A stretch of DNA of 64,000 bases from Methylococcaceae bacterium. Lineage in GTDB: Bacteria > Pseudomonadota > Gammaproteobacteria > Methylococcales > Methylomonadaceae. Location of the stretch: contig SPJS01000066.1 in the NCBI GenBank assembly GCA_006844705.1, positions 46,298-110,297 of the forward strand. The letters are read 5' to 3'. Shown piece after piece: positions 45,366 through 54,557 of this stretch. Numbering within the stretch: position 1 is the stretch's first letter; every line of letters begins with the position of its first letter. The translations under genes were made by a program, and so were the position numbers. Below the pieces are notes generated by a model, which was given only the letters and a program-made list of their open reading frames with translations, did no database searches and was not told where the DNA came from.

Positions 45366-45803
45366 TCAGGTATCGTTTAGTCTGACCGCCAGAACATCGC
45401 ATTGCGCATGGCGCATTACATCGTAAGCGGTTGAGCCAAGCAGACGTGCAAATCCGTGTCTGCCATGAGAGCCGATAACGATAATATCAACTTTTTTCTC
45501 TTCTGCAATACTTACGATCTCCAGTTTCGGACTACCAACATCAATCCACTGACGATCTTCAGGAATGTCCAGAGCCTTACCCAGTTGGCTTAATTGCTCT
45601 TTGCCCAGATTAAACAGTTCTTCTGACAGCTCGGCTTCAAATGGGATAATCGGGCCATAGGAAGCATCGCTGATGGGTAGATTATCTACGATGTGTACCG
45701 CACTGAGTTTTGCTTGAAATTGTTCGGCCAGCATTTTTGCTTTTTCAGAAACTTCACGGCCATGATCAGAGAAATCCGCAGCTAATAAAATATGGTGATA
45801 CAT
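45366..45803 (-). CDS. Universal stress protein, UspA family
   Basis: The 145-residue protein has the N-terminal HHILLAADFSDHG strand and the ATP-binding pattern IGSHGRHG...GST (GSHGRHGFARLLGST). It probably binds ATP. It is upstream of the TM2 gene on the same strand. Confidence 0.92.
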   Translation of the reverse strand: MYHHILLAADFSDHGREVSEKAKMLAEQFQAKLSAVHIVDNLPISDASYGPIIPFEAELSEELFNLGKEQLSQLGKALDIPEDRQWIDVGSPKLEIVSIAEEKKVDIIVIGSHGRHGFARLLGSTAYDVMRHAQCDVLAVRLNDT

Positions 45804-45863
45804 GAGCTGACTCCTTTTTGTAATCGTTGAGTAAACAGCGTGATGATATGTGCTTTCAGTACT

Positions 45864-46379
45864 TTAGGCACTATTTGCCTGGCTAAGTTCAGGAAACAAG
45901 TGGGTGTTAACCCAGTAAAGCAGAACCAAATATAACAGAACCAGCCCCAGACTGAACGATAGGGATTGATCCAGCGCGTGACGAAAAATATGCCCGAGAA
46001 CAACCCAGTGCCAGAGGATGGACAAAACGATCACAATAAACGCGGGCAATGACGGATTTACGCTAAATGTGGCCAGTGCAGGCATGACCAGTAGAGTGAG
46101 CAGGGCATCGGTACCTAACAGGGCAGAAAATGTCTGGTAAAAACGGGAGCGTTTATTGTAAAGATGGAGCAGTAGCAGCGCGAACAGAAAAAGTCCGCAA
46201 AGGTCTATGGCCAGATGAAGCAGGCTGGAGAGAAAGTCCACATTCAGGTTGAGAATGAGCGCATTGATGAGTAGATAGCAGGGGAATATAAAGCGCAGTA
46301 TCCAGGCAGAGGTGGGTATATCCTGCGGCCCTTTTTGGAGCAGGCAAATATCAAAAATCAGTTTTGTTATAGCAAACAT
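45864..46379 (-). CDS. Multi-spanning membrane protein, YIP1-like
   Basis: ATG at 46379 gives 171 residues with four or five membrane segments, ending in a short polar tail. The early segment GPQDIPTSAW resembles YIP1-type proteins, but the match is weak. Upstream in-frame codons to 46547 would overlap the ABC-F gene and are rejected. The function is unknown. Confidence 0.65.
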   Translation of the reverse strand: MFAITKLIFDICLLQKGPQDIPTSAWILRFIFPCYLLINALILNLNVDFLSSLLHLAIDLCGLFLFALLLLHLYNKRSRFYQTFSALLGTDALLTLLVMPALATFSVNPSLPAFIVIVLSILWHWVVLGHIFRHALDQSLSFSLGLVLLYLVLLYWVNTHLFPELSQANSA

Positions 46380-46470
46380 ATTAGGCCTTGGATTATGTGG
46401 CGTGTTTAGAAGAATAAAGCGGTTACAGGTCTGTTTTATCAAGTTTTCAGCCGGTGTATTGTGACACAAG

Positions 46471-48369
46471 TTAATGTTGTGCCAGTTGCAGTTGGTGTTC
46501 AGCCTCCATCCAGTCATTTTCTGCTTGTTCCAGCGCTTGATCGACATTGGCTTTATCGTCCAGCAGTTGTTTTAATTTGGTTTTGTTTTCTTCGTTATAC
46601 AGACTGGCATTGGCCAGTTGTTGCTGTAAAGAGTGCTGTTGCTCGCTGTAGCGTTCTACCGCGTGTTCGGCTTTTTTAAGTGCATCAGTTAGGGGTTTGA
46701 GCTTTTTGCGTTTTTCAGCTTCAAGTTTACGCTGGTCTTTGCGAGAACGTGTTGGGGCATCTGTACCCTTTGTTTCTGGTTTGGCAGCTTCGCTGTCTTT
46801 TTTCTGCTCGCTTAACCAGACTTTATAATCATCAAGGTCTCCAGCAAACGGTTGTACCTTGCCACCGGCGACCAGTAGCAATTGGTCGGTGACGGTACGC
46901 AACATATGGCGATCATGCGATACCATAACGATTGCACCTTGATATTCCTGCAAGGCAACGCTGAGTGCATGGCGCATGTCCAGATCCAGATGGTTGGTCG
47001 GCTCATCCAGCAACAGCAGATTGGGTTTTTGATACACCAGCAATGCCAGCACCAGACGCGCTTTTTCGCCACCGGAGAACGGGGCGACCGGGTCATTGAC
47101 CTTGTCACCGGTAAAATCAAAGCCGCCCAGGTAATTGCGCAGGTCTTTTTCGGTAGCTTGTTTATCCAGGTGTTGTAAATGCCATAAAGGGGACTCATCC
47201 AGGCGCAATTGTTCGAGTTGATGCTGGGCAAAATAGCCGATGTTGAGGGCTTCAGCCTGTAACAACTTACCGGATAACAAGGGATTGCTTAGCGACAGGG
47301 CTTTGATTAAGGTGGATTTACCTGCACCGTTTGCGCCGAGTAATCCAATGCGATCCCCAGGCGAGATTGACAGGCTGACGTGGGTGAGGATGGTTTTATC
47401 GGGATAACCGAGCGCCGCTTCTTCCAGCTTAAATAACGGGTCGGGCAGTTTTTCCGGCGTGTTGAAATGGAAATTAAAGGGGGAGTCAACATGCGCCTGG
47501 GCAATCAACGCCATACGTTCCAGTGACTTGATGCGGCTTTGTGCCTGTTTCGCCTTGGTCGCTTTGGCTTTAAAGCGGTCAACAAAACTCTGGATATGGG
47601 CAATTTCGCGTTGCTGGCGCGCGTAGGCCGTTTGCTGTTGCGCCAGTTTTTCCGCGCGCATGCGTTCGAAGGCAGAATAATTGCCTGTGTAAATGGTCGC
47701 CTTGCCCTGTTCGATATGCACGATGTGGTCGGTGATGGCGTTGAGGAAATCACGGTCATGCGAAATCAGTATCAGCGTGCCGGGATATTTGCCCAGCCAG
47801 TCTTGCAGCCAGATCACCGCATCCAGATCTAGGTGATTGGTCGGCTCATCCAGCAATAATACGTCCGAACGACACATGAGTGCCTGTGCCAGATTCAGCC
47901 GCATGCGCCAGCCGCCGGAAAATGAAGAGACTGGATGGCTTTCCTGTCCGGTGGAAAAACCCAGTCCGTTCAACAGACGCGACGCGCGGGCAGTGGCGGC
48001 ATAGCCGCCGATATGTCCCAGTTTGCTGTGTAGTTCGGCCAGGTGCAGTCCATCCTCCGTTTGCTCGGCCTGTGTCAGTTGCTGTTGAACCTGGCGCAGC
48101 TCGCGATCTCCATCCATCACATAGTCAATAGCCGAGCAATCCAGCGCGGGTGTTTCCTGCGCCACATGAGCAATCTCAAGATTGGGTGGCATGCTGAAGT
48201 CGCCTTCATCCACATGCAGCTCATCGCGCAGCATGGCAAACAGGCTGGATTTACCCACGCCATTCGCGCCGGTCAAGCCAACTTTCTGGCCCTTATGAAT
48301 AGTGAATGTTGCGTCGGAGAACAGAACGCGACTGCCCCGGCGTAGGCTGATATTTTTAAAATTGAGCAT
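46471..48369 (-). CDS. yheS: ABC-F family ATPase YheS
   Basis: The 632-residue protein has two ABC domains without membrane segments. Walker A motifs are GANGVGKSS and GANGAGKST, signatures are SGGWRMRL and SGGEKARL, and both DEPTNHLDLD Walker B regions are present. The C-terminal part is a charged coiled coil of about 90 residues. ABC-F proteins act on the ribosome. Length and domain order fit YheS. Confidence 0.92.
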   Translation of the reverse strand: MLNFKNISLRRGSRVLFSDATFTIHKGQKVGLTGANGVGKSSLFAMLRDELHVDEGDFSMPPNLEIAHVAQETPALDCSAIDYVMDGDRELRQVQQQLTQAEQTEDGLHLAELHSKLGHIGGYAATARASRLLNGLGFSTGQESHPVSSFSGGWRMRLNLAQALMCRSDVLLLDEPTNHLDLDAVIWLQDWLGKYPGTLILISHDRDFLNAITDHIVHIEQGKATIYTGNYSAFERMRAEKLAQQQTAYARQQREIAHIQSFVDRFKAKATKAKQAQSRIKSLERMALIAQAHVDSPFNFHFNTPEKLPDPLFKLEEAALGYPDKTILTHVSLSISPGDRIGLLGANGAGKSTLIKALSLSNPLLSGKLLQAEALNIGYFAQHQLEQLRLDESPLWHLQHLDKQATEKDLRNYLGGFDFTGDKVNDPVAPFSGGEKARLVLALLVYQKPNLLLLDEPTNHLDLDMRHALSVALQEYQGAIVMVSHDRHMLRTVTDQLLLVAGGKVQPFAGDLDDYKVWLSEQKKDSEAAKPETKGTDAPTRSRKDQRKLEAEKRKKLKPLTDALKKAEHAVERYSEQQHSLQQQLANASLYNEENKTKLKQLLDDKANVDQALEQAENDWMEAEHQLQLAQH

Positions 48370-48406
48370 GAAAAAGCGTAAGCGCTATAGCGAAGTGTTG
48401 GAACAA

Positions 48407-48736
48407 TTAAACGGATTTTTCAAACGTATGCACCCACACCAGGCTTTCTTCGTCCCATTCCATGCCCGGGTGCATTTTAAGAATCAGGTCTTTGTAGAAA
48501 TCAAGGCTGGGATAGCCTTCTGCTCTGGCGTGTTCATCGTTCATGTTGCCAAGACGCTCGCGTTCGACAGAGGTGACTGTGAATGTCACGCCTTCCAGTT
48601 CAAAGGTGTCCCCGGGATAAGCGTACAAACCATCGCGACGTTGCTGGGTTTTGTGTCCGGTAAGGGCAGCTTCCACCAGTTTGGGCTGGCGCACCAGACG
48701 GTCAATTTCGCAGGTTTTATCAGGGTATCCGGACAT
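48407..48736 (-). CDS. ASCH domain protein
   Basis: The 109-residue protein resembles small ASCH-domain proteins (YPDKTCEIDRLVRQPKL, KTQQRRDG, YPGDTFELEG). They are thought to bind RNA or act in nucleotide metabolism. ATG at 48736 is used. Confidence 0.8.
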   Translation of the reverse strand: MSGYPDKTCEIDRLVRQPKLVEAALTGHKTQQRRDGLYAYPGDTFELEGVTFTVTSVERERLGNMNDEHARAEGYPSLDFYKDLILKMHPGMEWDEESLVWVHTFEKSV

Positions 48737-48807
48737 GGTGTTATTCAATGTAGAAGTTTAGAATAGCCGCATTATACCGATTACTACGCTGCGGGAGTAC
48801 ATAGACA

Positions 48808-49248
48808 ATGCGTTATTTACATACCATGGTCCGGGTGAAAGACCTGGAGCAATCACTGGATTTTTATTGCAACCAACTGGGGTTAGTGCAAACCCGTCGC
48901 ATGGATTACGAAGATGGCCGGTTTTCGCTGGTGTATTTGTCCGCGCCGTTGGATAAAGATGCGGCCGAGAAGAATGAAGCGCCGGAGCTGGAACTGACCT
49001 GGAATTGGGATCCAGAAGATTATGATGGCGGTCGTAACTTTGGCCATCTGGCCTATGAAGTGGATGATGTGTATGCCATCTGTCAGACATTGATGGATGC
49101 CGGGGTGACGATAAACCGACCGCCACGGGATGGCTGGATGGCCTTTATTCGCTCGCCGGATAATATTTCTATTGAGCTTTTGCAAAAAGGTGAACGCAAG
49201 CCTATTCAGGAGCCGTGGGCGTCGATGGAAAATGACGGGGTGTGGTAG
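48808..49248 (+). CDS. gloA: Lactoylglutathione lyase GloA
   Basis: GloA converts the methylglyoxal-glutathione adduct to lactoylglutathione. The 146-residue protein has the glyoxalase I start HTMVRVKDLEQSLDFY, ELTWNWD, the histidine region FGHLAYEVDD and the C-terminal PDNISIELLQ. Confidence 0.95.
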   Translation: MRYLHTMVRVKDLEQSLDFYCNQLGLVQTRRMDYEDGRFSLVYLSAPLDKDAAEKNEAPELELTWNWDPEDYDGGRNFGHLAYEVDDVYAICQTLMDAGVTINRPPRDGWMAFIRSPDNISIELLQKGERKPIQEPWASMENDGVW

Positions 49249-49294
49249 CAGGATACTCTAAAACATGCGGACATGGTTCTGCGAAAGGAATAAA

Positions 49295-50173
49295 GTGATA
49301 AAAATAATAACAATAAGTTTGCTCTGGCTTCCTGTCTCGGTCATGGCGGGGCCTGCTATTGGTCAGTTTGAAATGAAAGACCTGAATGTTGAGCTGGGTG
49401 AAATTGAATTTCAAAGCCAGAACGCCCATGCATTTGATCAGCCGGACAGGACATTCGCGGAAGATGATGGCGAGTTTGAGTTTGATGAAAATGAATATGT
49501 GCGTCAACGTCATGCTTTGGAGGTTGAAGTGGGTGTCACTGAATTCATGCGCACACGTTTTGGCGTGGAGTTTGAAAAGGAACGCTTTGATGAGCCGGGC
49601 TCGGCGGCAGATGCCAATGCCTTTGACGCTCTTAAACTGACTGAAGTCGCGATTGAAGCCATTGTTGTTTTTCTGAAGCCACAAGCGTATGAATTGGGCG
49701 TAGGCTGGTTAACCGAACTGGAATTTCCGGTGCAGGAAGCAGATGAATCCAGCAGCCTGGTTATTGGGCCGATTTTTCAATATGACATGGGTGACTGGCA
49801 GGCGTTGACCAATCTGTATGGCGTATACCATTACGCTGGTGAAGATGACGGTAAATGGGATTTTTCCTATACGGCACGCTTGATGTATCAGGCCACCGAG
49901 CACTGGGGGGTCGCGGTTGAAGCCTATGGTACAGTGGATCGCCTGTGGCAAACAGGCACCATCAACGAAGAGGCGGAATTGTTTGGCGACCATGACCAGC
50001 ATCGGCTGGGGCCGATTGTATATTATTCCGTCGAAACCGATTTTAACCCGCGCCGCCTGTTTGCTGCTGAAGCGGAAGAGTCTGAACTTAATCTTGGTTT
50101 TGGCTGGTTTTTTGGACTCAACGACAACACGCCTGATCATACGATCAAATGGAGTGTGGAGTATGAGTTTTAG
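49295..50173 (+). CDS. Probable outer-membrane beta-barrel protein
   Basis: GTG at 49295 follows AAAGGA, so the upstream ATG at 49265 is rejected. The protein of about 292 residues has a signal peptide ending in SVMA and a strongly acidic mature chain. Alternating hydrophobic strands continue to a C-terminal aromatic residue (VEYEF), which suits outer-membrane insertion. The family is unknown to me. Confidence 0.7.
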   Translation: MIKIITISLLWLPVSVMAGPAIGQFEMKDLNVELGEIEFQSQNAHAFDQPDRTFAEDDGEFEFDENEYVRQRHALEVEVGVTEFMRTRFGVEFEKERFDEPGSAADANAFDALKLTEVAIEAIVVFLKPQAYELGVGWLTELEFPVQEADESSSLVIGPIFQYDMGDWQALTNLYGVYHYAGEDDGKWDFSYTARLMYQATEHWGVAVEAYGTVDRLWQTGTINEEAELFGDHDQHRLGPIVYYSVETDFNPRRLFAAEAEESELNLGFGWFFGLNDNTPDHTIKWSVEYEF

Positions 50174-50200
50174 CTGGATAAAGGTTGAGAAAGCAAGTCG

Positions 50201-50422
50201 TTAATGGCAACAAGGTCGACCTGCCGCCTGAACAGATGGGCATTTTACATCCCCATAAGAACAGAAAACACAACAGTCCCCCGGCAAGGGCTTTAATAAA
50301 GCTTCACATTGTTTACATTCGTAAAACCAGATGCAGGCATTTTCAGGCAGGGTTTCCAGCGATTTGTGTTTACAATGTGGACAACAAAGGGTCGATTGCA
50401 GAATGATGTTTGCGCCGGGCAT
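50201..50422 (-). CDS. GDCCVxC domain small cysteine-rich protein
   Basis: The 73-residue protein has CPHCKHK, YECKQCEALLKP and the signature GDCCVFCSYGDVKCP, with ten or more cysteines. This is the GDCCVxC family, in which a Cys is sometimes selenocysteine; here all are Cys codons. Family members accompany heavy-metal genes, but none lies next to it. It is the third gene of a set with ParA (9 nt) and CHAD. Confidence 0.85.
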   Translation of the reverse strand: MPGANIILQSTLCCPHCKHKSLETLPENACIWFYECKQCEALLKPLPGDCCVFCSYGDVKCPSVQAAGRPCCH

Positions 50423-50431
50423 ACCGAGGCT

Positions 50432-51175
50432 TTATTCCATCAGGTCTTGCAATTCTCGCCACAATGCCTGGTATGCATCAGTTGAGCGACTTTTATTGAT
50501 AAACCCGCCCAGCGGCATGCGTTCCAGCCCCATACGCTCAATATCGCTGGCATAAGGTACGGCTGATTGCAGCAAGTCCGGGTGTTCATCAAACAGGGAT
50601 TGCATGATATCCCGATGCATTTTTTTTCGCCGGTCGGTCATTGAGAAGAACGGGGCCAGCTTTAAATGTTCCAGCTTGTTGTCCTTGATGAATTTTTTCA
50701 GCTGCTCCAGTGTTCTTAAGGACAAGGTGGTCGGGATAATCGGGGATAGCAGTATGTCACTGGCAGCAAATACGGCTTCAGATAATAGTGAAATATTGGG
50801 TGGGCAGTCGAGGACAATCAGGTCGTATTCCTTGTCCACCGGCTTTAGCAGTTTTTCCAGCCGCTGTTTGGGTTTTTTGCGACTGTCCAGCACCAGATCA
50901 AGATTACGGAACGAAAAATCGGCGGGCAGTACATCCAGGTTTGCAAAATCGCTGCCTTTGATGAGGCCGTCCAGATCACGTTCACCGGCAATCAGTTTTT
51001 TACTGCCGCCTTTGACTTTGGGTTTGATGCGGAAGTAAAACGTGCTGGCGCCTTGCGGATCCAGATCCCAGATAAGCGTTTTGTAGCCGCTGTTGGCGGC
51101 CAGATACGCCAGGTTTACAGCGGTAGAGGTTTTGCCGACGCCACCTTTGATGCTATATGCTGCGATAACAGTCAT
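50432..51175 (-). CDS. ParA-family ATPase
   Basis: The 247-residue protein has the deviant Walker A KGGVGKTS near residue 10, with the signature lysine. WDLDPQGAST and VLDCPPN follow. These are chromosomal or cargo-partitioning ATPases. No ParB gene is next to it. It lies 2 nt after the CHAD gene, so a role in positioning CHAD-bound material is possible. Confidence 0.93.
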   Translation of the reverse strand: MTVIAAYSIKGGVGKTSTAVNLAYLAANSGYKTLIWDLDPQGASTFYFRIKPKVKGGSKKLIAGERDLDGLIKGSDFANLDVLPADFSFRNLDLVLDSRKKPKQRLEKLLKPVDKEYDLIVLDCPPNISLLSEAVFAASDILLSPIIPTTLSLRTLEQLKKFIKDNKLEHLKLAPFFSMTDRRKKMHRDIMQSLFDEHPDLLQSAVPYASDIERMGLERMPLGGFINKSRSTDAYQALWRELQDLME

Positions 51176-51177
51176 GG

Positions 51178-52719
51178 TTAGTTTTTCTCGCTAAACAGTT
51201 TTTTATACTCAGCCTGGTTTTCAGTGCTTTGAAACATGTCAAAGCGTCCGGAAAAGTCCAGTCGGGCAAGCTGTTGCCTCTGTTGCAAATGTTGAACCAG
51301 AATGCCCATGGCCAGAAAAGTCTCGGTCGGCGTTTTTTCATTGCGCATATCTTCGCCAAACTGAATCAGAGCATGTTCCTGCACCTCGCAATCTTGAAAC
51401 GTACCCAGAATATCCTGAAATTTTTTCAGTGATTTAATGGCATGGTTGATGGTGGTTTCGTCATACATACTTTGAAAAAACTCCATCAGATAGCGCAGCT
51501 TTTTACAGGTTTTTCGCAGATCATGCAAGGCTTCGGCAGGTGAGTCGTTATCAATGGCATTGCCATCTTTCAATACGCGTTGATAGACCTTCCAGATACG
51601 CTTGTCAGCCACCTGCTTGATGGTCAGCAACGCATTCGCTTCCAGTGGTTTTTTGGCGGCCGGCTCTTTCAGATATTCCTCCCATTCCTGCAGGCGGAGC
51701 ACATACTCGGGGGATTTGAGTTTTCCTGCCAGTTCTTTTTGCGCTTTCACCTGGCGCACCTTCAGGAAATTGTGTAGCGGTGTAATGGCCTGTTTCATGT
51801 TTTCTGGCAGGGTGCTTTCAAATGTGGGAAAGTCCAGCAGGTAAACGTCCAGGTCGCGAGTCAGGCTGGTGATTTGCCCGAGCCAGGCAAAGTATTCGCT
51901 GAAACTGGCGGTTTTATCGATCGGCAGTATTTCTTTGAGCTGGCTTAGTCCGGAGCGGGTGCGACGCACAGCCACACGGAAATCATGTAGAAATTCACTG
52001 TCGGTATCGGCAATTGTGCCTGCCTCGTTAACTTTAATATTCTGCAACAAACAACTGTAGATATATTTGCTGGCTATGTCGGCGCGCATGGACGGGTCGA
52101 GCTGAATTTTGAGTTTGGATGAATAATCCAGCGGTTTTCTGCCCTGCAGCTTTAACGCTGCCTGCAAAATGTTCTTTTTGACGCGTTTAAGTTCCAGCGT
52201 GTCGGTCAGCAACTCACTGATCCGGATGCAGGATTTGTCATAGCCCTTGATAGGCTGAATCGTGGCGCGTGCAGGCAGGGCTTCGTAATCTTCCAGCAGG
52301 ATGCGTACGGTGGTTTTCTGATCCTTATTCAGGACATTGATCTGGTAGGACTGAAAGGGTAGCGAAGTCAGACAATTCAAGGCGCGCATTTCCAATACCG
52401 GTGACAGCATGCGTTTAATCGCAGGGTTTTCAAATTCGTCCAGCAGGGAGGGCATCTTGTCCAGGTCGGCTGATAACAGTGGCTTTTCGGTCTCAATATC
52501 CAGCAGAATCAGTTTGGAGGTGGTTTTGGATTGTAAAAACTCGCACAGGTAACCCGCCTGATAAAGCCGCCAGTCAAAACTGTCGTAATAGTTTTTTAAC
52601 GAATATTGTTCGGATGAGATGTGAATACTGACTTGCTCGTCAAGACGAGCAAGAAATTTTTTGACCTTGAGGTTTTCAGGCAGTTGAAAATTGAGCGCTA
52701 TATCGTGGTTATCAGGCAT
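51178..52719 (-). CDS. CHAD domain protein with CYTH-like N-terminus
   Basis: The 513-residue protein has an N-terminal CYTH-like region (YYDSFDWRLYQAGY) that lacks most catalytic residues I can place. A CHAD domain follows (FLHDFRVAVRRTRSG, SLTRDLDVYLLDF, LHDLRKTCKKLRYLMEFF). CHAD domains bind polyphosphate through basic helices and locate to granules. It is the first gene of the CHAD-ParA-GDCCVxC set. Confidence 0.9.
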   Translation of the reverse strand: MPDNHDIALNFQLPENLKVKKFLARLDEQVSIHISSEQYSLKNYYDSFDWRLYQAGYLCEFLQSKTTSKLILLDIETEKPLLSADLDKMPSLLDEFENPAIKRMLSPVLEMRALNCLTSLPFQSYQINVLNKDQKTTVRILLEDYEALPARATIQPIKGYDKSCIRISELLTDTLELKRVKKNILQAALKLQGRKPLDYSSKLKIQLDPSMRADIASKYIYSCLLQNIKVNEAGTIADTDSEFLHDFRVAVRRTRSGLSQLKEILPIDKTASFSEYFAWLGQITSLTRDLDVYLLDFPTFESTLPENMKQAITPLHNFLKVRQVKAQKELAGKLKSPEYVLRLQEWEEYLKEPAAKKPLEANALLTIKQVADKRIWKVYQRVLKDGNAIDNDSPAEALHDLRKTCKKLRYLMEFFQSMYDETTINHAIKSLKKFQDILGTFQDCEVQEHALIQFGEDMRNEKTPTETFLAMGILVQHLQQRQQLARLDFSGRFDMFQSTENQAEYKKLFSEKN

Positions 52720-53089
52720 GTTGTAATGAGTTGGCTTGTTCTACGTTGAACAATTTTTGTGGAACAAATGATTGAATCGGTAATACACGGTTTTGGTATT
52801 GATGATCGTTGCAGTAAAAGCGATCGCTTTTCAATTACTTGCAGAAATTAAAATCATACTCCAGTTTGTATAAAAAACAATGATTTATCTGTTATTTCTA
52901 TGGTTCGACATCAATAATAGCCAAAAGTGCAGCAGGAAATTTATGGCCTGCCAGAATAATCGGAGGCATGGTAGCACCGGTGTAATACAGTTTTATGACA
53001 AATTCAGCGTTGATCTCGTTATTACTGGCGGTTAAAGATCAGCGGGGGCAGGTCGATAAAATGTATGGATAAAATGATGAGCGGATAGA
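52720..53089. other. Intergenic region between CHAD gene and small membrane protein
   Basis: This 370-bp gap between divergent genes has no gene-like frame. It contains the perfect 16-bp palindrome AAAAGCGATCGCTTTT at 52816-52831. Confidence 0.6.
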
Positions 53090-53323
53090 ATGAAAAAAAA
53101 GAAAATAGTTCAGTTACCCCGTCCGATGCGTATTGTGTGGGGATGTCTGGGATCCTGGTGGCTGGCCTACATGATTAACCCTGGGTTTGAGTCGATTGCC
53201 CTGATGCTGGTGTTTTATATTCCTATTCTGATTATTGAACATTATTATGTTGAAAGGAAAGAGCCAGTGATCGATGCGGAATTCCTCGCCAGCCTGAAAG
53301 TGGTTGAGGAAAAGAAAGGATGA
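53090..53323 (+). CDS. Small membrane protein
   Basis: The 77-residue protein has a basic start (MKKKKIVQ) and probably two membrane segments (VWGCLGSWWLAYMI and IALMLVFYIPILIIEHYY), then a charged tail. I do not know the family. Confidence 0.6.
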   Translation: MKKKKIVQLPRPMRIVWGCLGSWWLAYMINPGFESIALMLVFYIPILIIEHYYVERKEPVIDAEFLASLKVVEEKKG

Positions 53324-53384
53324 AAAGGATCAGAGTATCCCATCAGTCAACCATCATCATCGTTGCAACGCAGTTTGCAGACAT

Positions 53385-53447
53385 GGGTAGGGTGCGATAA
53401 CCAACGGGCATCACACCGAACGAGAAGGGCATTCTCAGCACGCCCTA
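53385..53447. repeat. Hairpin-forming repeat (TAGGGTGCGAT type)
   Basis: The unit starts GGGTAGGGTGCGAT and ends CACGCCCTA with partial complementarity. Similar elements are common as dispersed palindromes in gammaproteobacteria. Confidence 0.55.
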
Positions 53448-53668
53448 GTTGATCATGTCAGTGAACTCACGTAGATACTCTCTTAAAACACAACGTCAAT
53501 GGTGCTCAAAATTAAACAAGTCTTAACAAGATTTTTCGACAGGCATGGTAAAAAAGCGAGCGCCATCAAATCTTTCATGGATTCAACCGAGCCCCATGCC
53601 CTTGCTGCAACACGCCATAGACTCTGTGGGCAAGCCTGTCATGCCAATTTGGAATTAACGCTATTAAT

Positions 53669-53746
53669 GGAACCTCTGATCAAGTCCAATTATTTTTAGC
53701 GTGCTAAAACTGTCGCTAAATGCTAACCAACTTAATCAGAGGTTCC
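53669..53746. mobile_element. Miniature inverted-repeat element (IS5-like ends)
   Basis: Terminal repeats GGAACCTCTGATCAAGT and ACTTAATCAGAGGTTCC match at 16 of 17 positions around a 78-bp unit without a gene. The flanks at 53665-53668 and 53747-53750 are both TAAT, a 4-bp target duplication as IS5-family elements make. Confidence 0.8.
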
Positions 53747-54020
53747 TAATATATCTTCTGTCACCTTATTATTGAACGATACAATGATTGGATCACGGTC
53801 ACGGCTTCCATGATATTCAAGCAGGTTTTGATTGGAGGTATAACACGCGTGGCCATTTTATCGATAAACGTTCAAAGCTAACTGGCCGAGGTCGTTTTTT
53901 CGTGAGTTCGTGCGGTTACTATCGCACATTACGTGCTTTGTTCGATGCAGGGCAATATCATCTAATATTCAGTCGACATGGTTTTTCAGGTAAAATCATT
54001 CAATTTTGTGCCTTAAGCCA

Positions 54021-54557
54021 ATGTCTTGCATTTCCGTTCGCAGTTCTCGCAGCGTTTCTTTGATCAACACTCTTAACGAATGGATAGGTAAAGCCGTCGC
54101 CTGGCTGACGCTGGCTATGGTGCTGACCAGTTTTTCCATTGTGGTGATGCGTTATGCGTTTGATCTGGGCTGGATTGCATTGCAAGAATCCGTCACTTAC
54201 ATGCATACGCTGGTCTTTATGCTGGGGGCAGCGTATACACTCAAACATAACGAACATGTCCGCGTTGATATCTTTTATCAGCGTTTTTCTGTGCGCGGAA
54301 AGGCCTGGGTGGATTGTTTGGGAAGTCTGTTTTTGCTGTTGCCGGTCAGTGTATTTATCGGTTGGGGCAGTTGGGAGTATGTGGCCGATTCCTGGGAAGT
54401 TTTTGAAGGTTCGCGCCATTCCGGCGGATTGCCGGGCTTGTTCCTGCTAAAAAGCTGCATTTTGTTGATGTCTGCCTTGTTGATATTGCAGGGGGTGTCG
54501 ATGTTTATCGGGAATTTGATGACAGCGCTTTATGGCAAGGCGAGCAGTGATGACTGA
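54021..54557 (+). CDS. TRAP transporter small permease DctQ
   Basis: The protein of about 178 residues has four membrane segments and the DctQ pattern AYTLKHNEHVRVD. ATG at 54021 is a choice; TTG at 54060 (INTLNEW) is equally possible because no clear ribosome-binding site decides it. It overlaps dctM by 8 nt. No DctP solute-binding gene lies in the window next to it. Confidence 0.85.
   Translation: MSCISVRSSRSVSLINTLNEWIGKAVAWLTLAMVLTSFSIVVMRYAFDLGWIALQESVTYMHTLVFMLGAAYTLKHNEHVRVDIFYQRFSVRGKAWVDCLGSLFLLLPVSVFIGWGSWEYVADSWEVFEGSRHSGGLPGLFLLKSCILLMSALLILQGVSMFIGNLMTALYGKASSDD

Larger units (their letters stand above)
53324..54020. other. Repeat-rich region upstream of the TRAP genes
   Basis: No gene is supported in about 700 bp. 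It holds a hairpin-forming repeat (53385-53447), a MITE (53669-53746) and an open frame at 53788-54063 with no known similarity that I can see. Confidence 0.6.

Noticed and set aside
50201..50422. Selenocysteine in the GDCCVxC protein
   Set aside because: The family sometimes uses TGA for selenocysteine, but all signature positions here are ordinary Cys codons.
53499..53699. Open frame running into the MITE
   Set aside because: It ends within the mobile element and has no family look or clear ribosome-binding site.
53788..54063. Open frame between the MITE and dctQ
   Set aside because: It overlaps the dctQ start and matches no family I recognise; it may be a remnant but cannot be supported as a gene.
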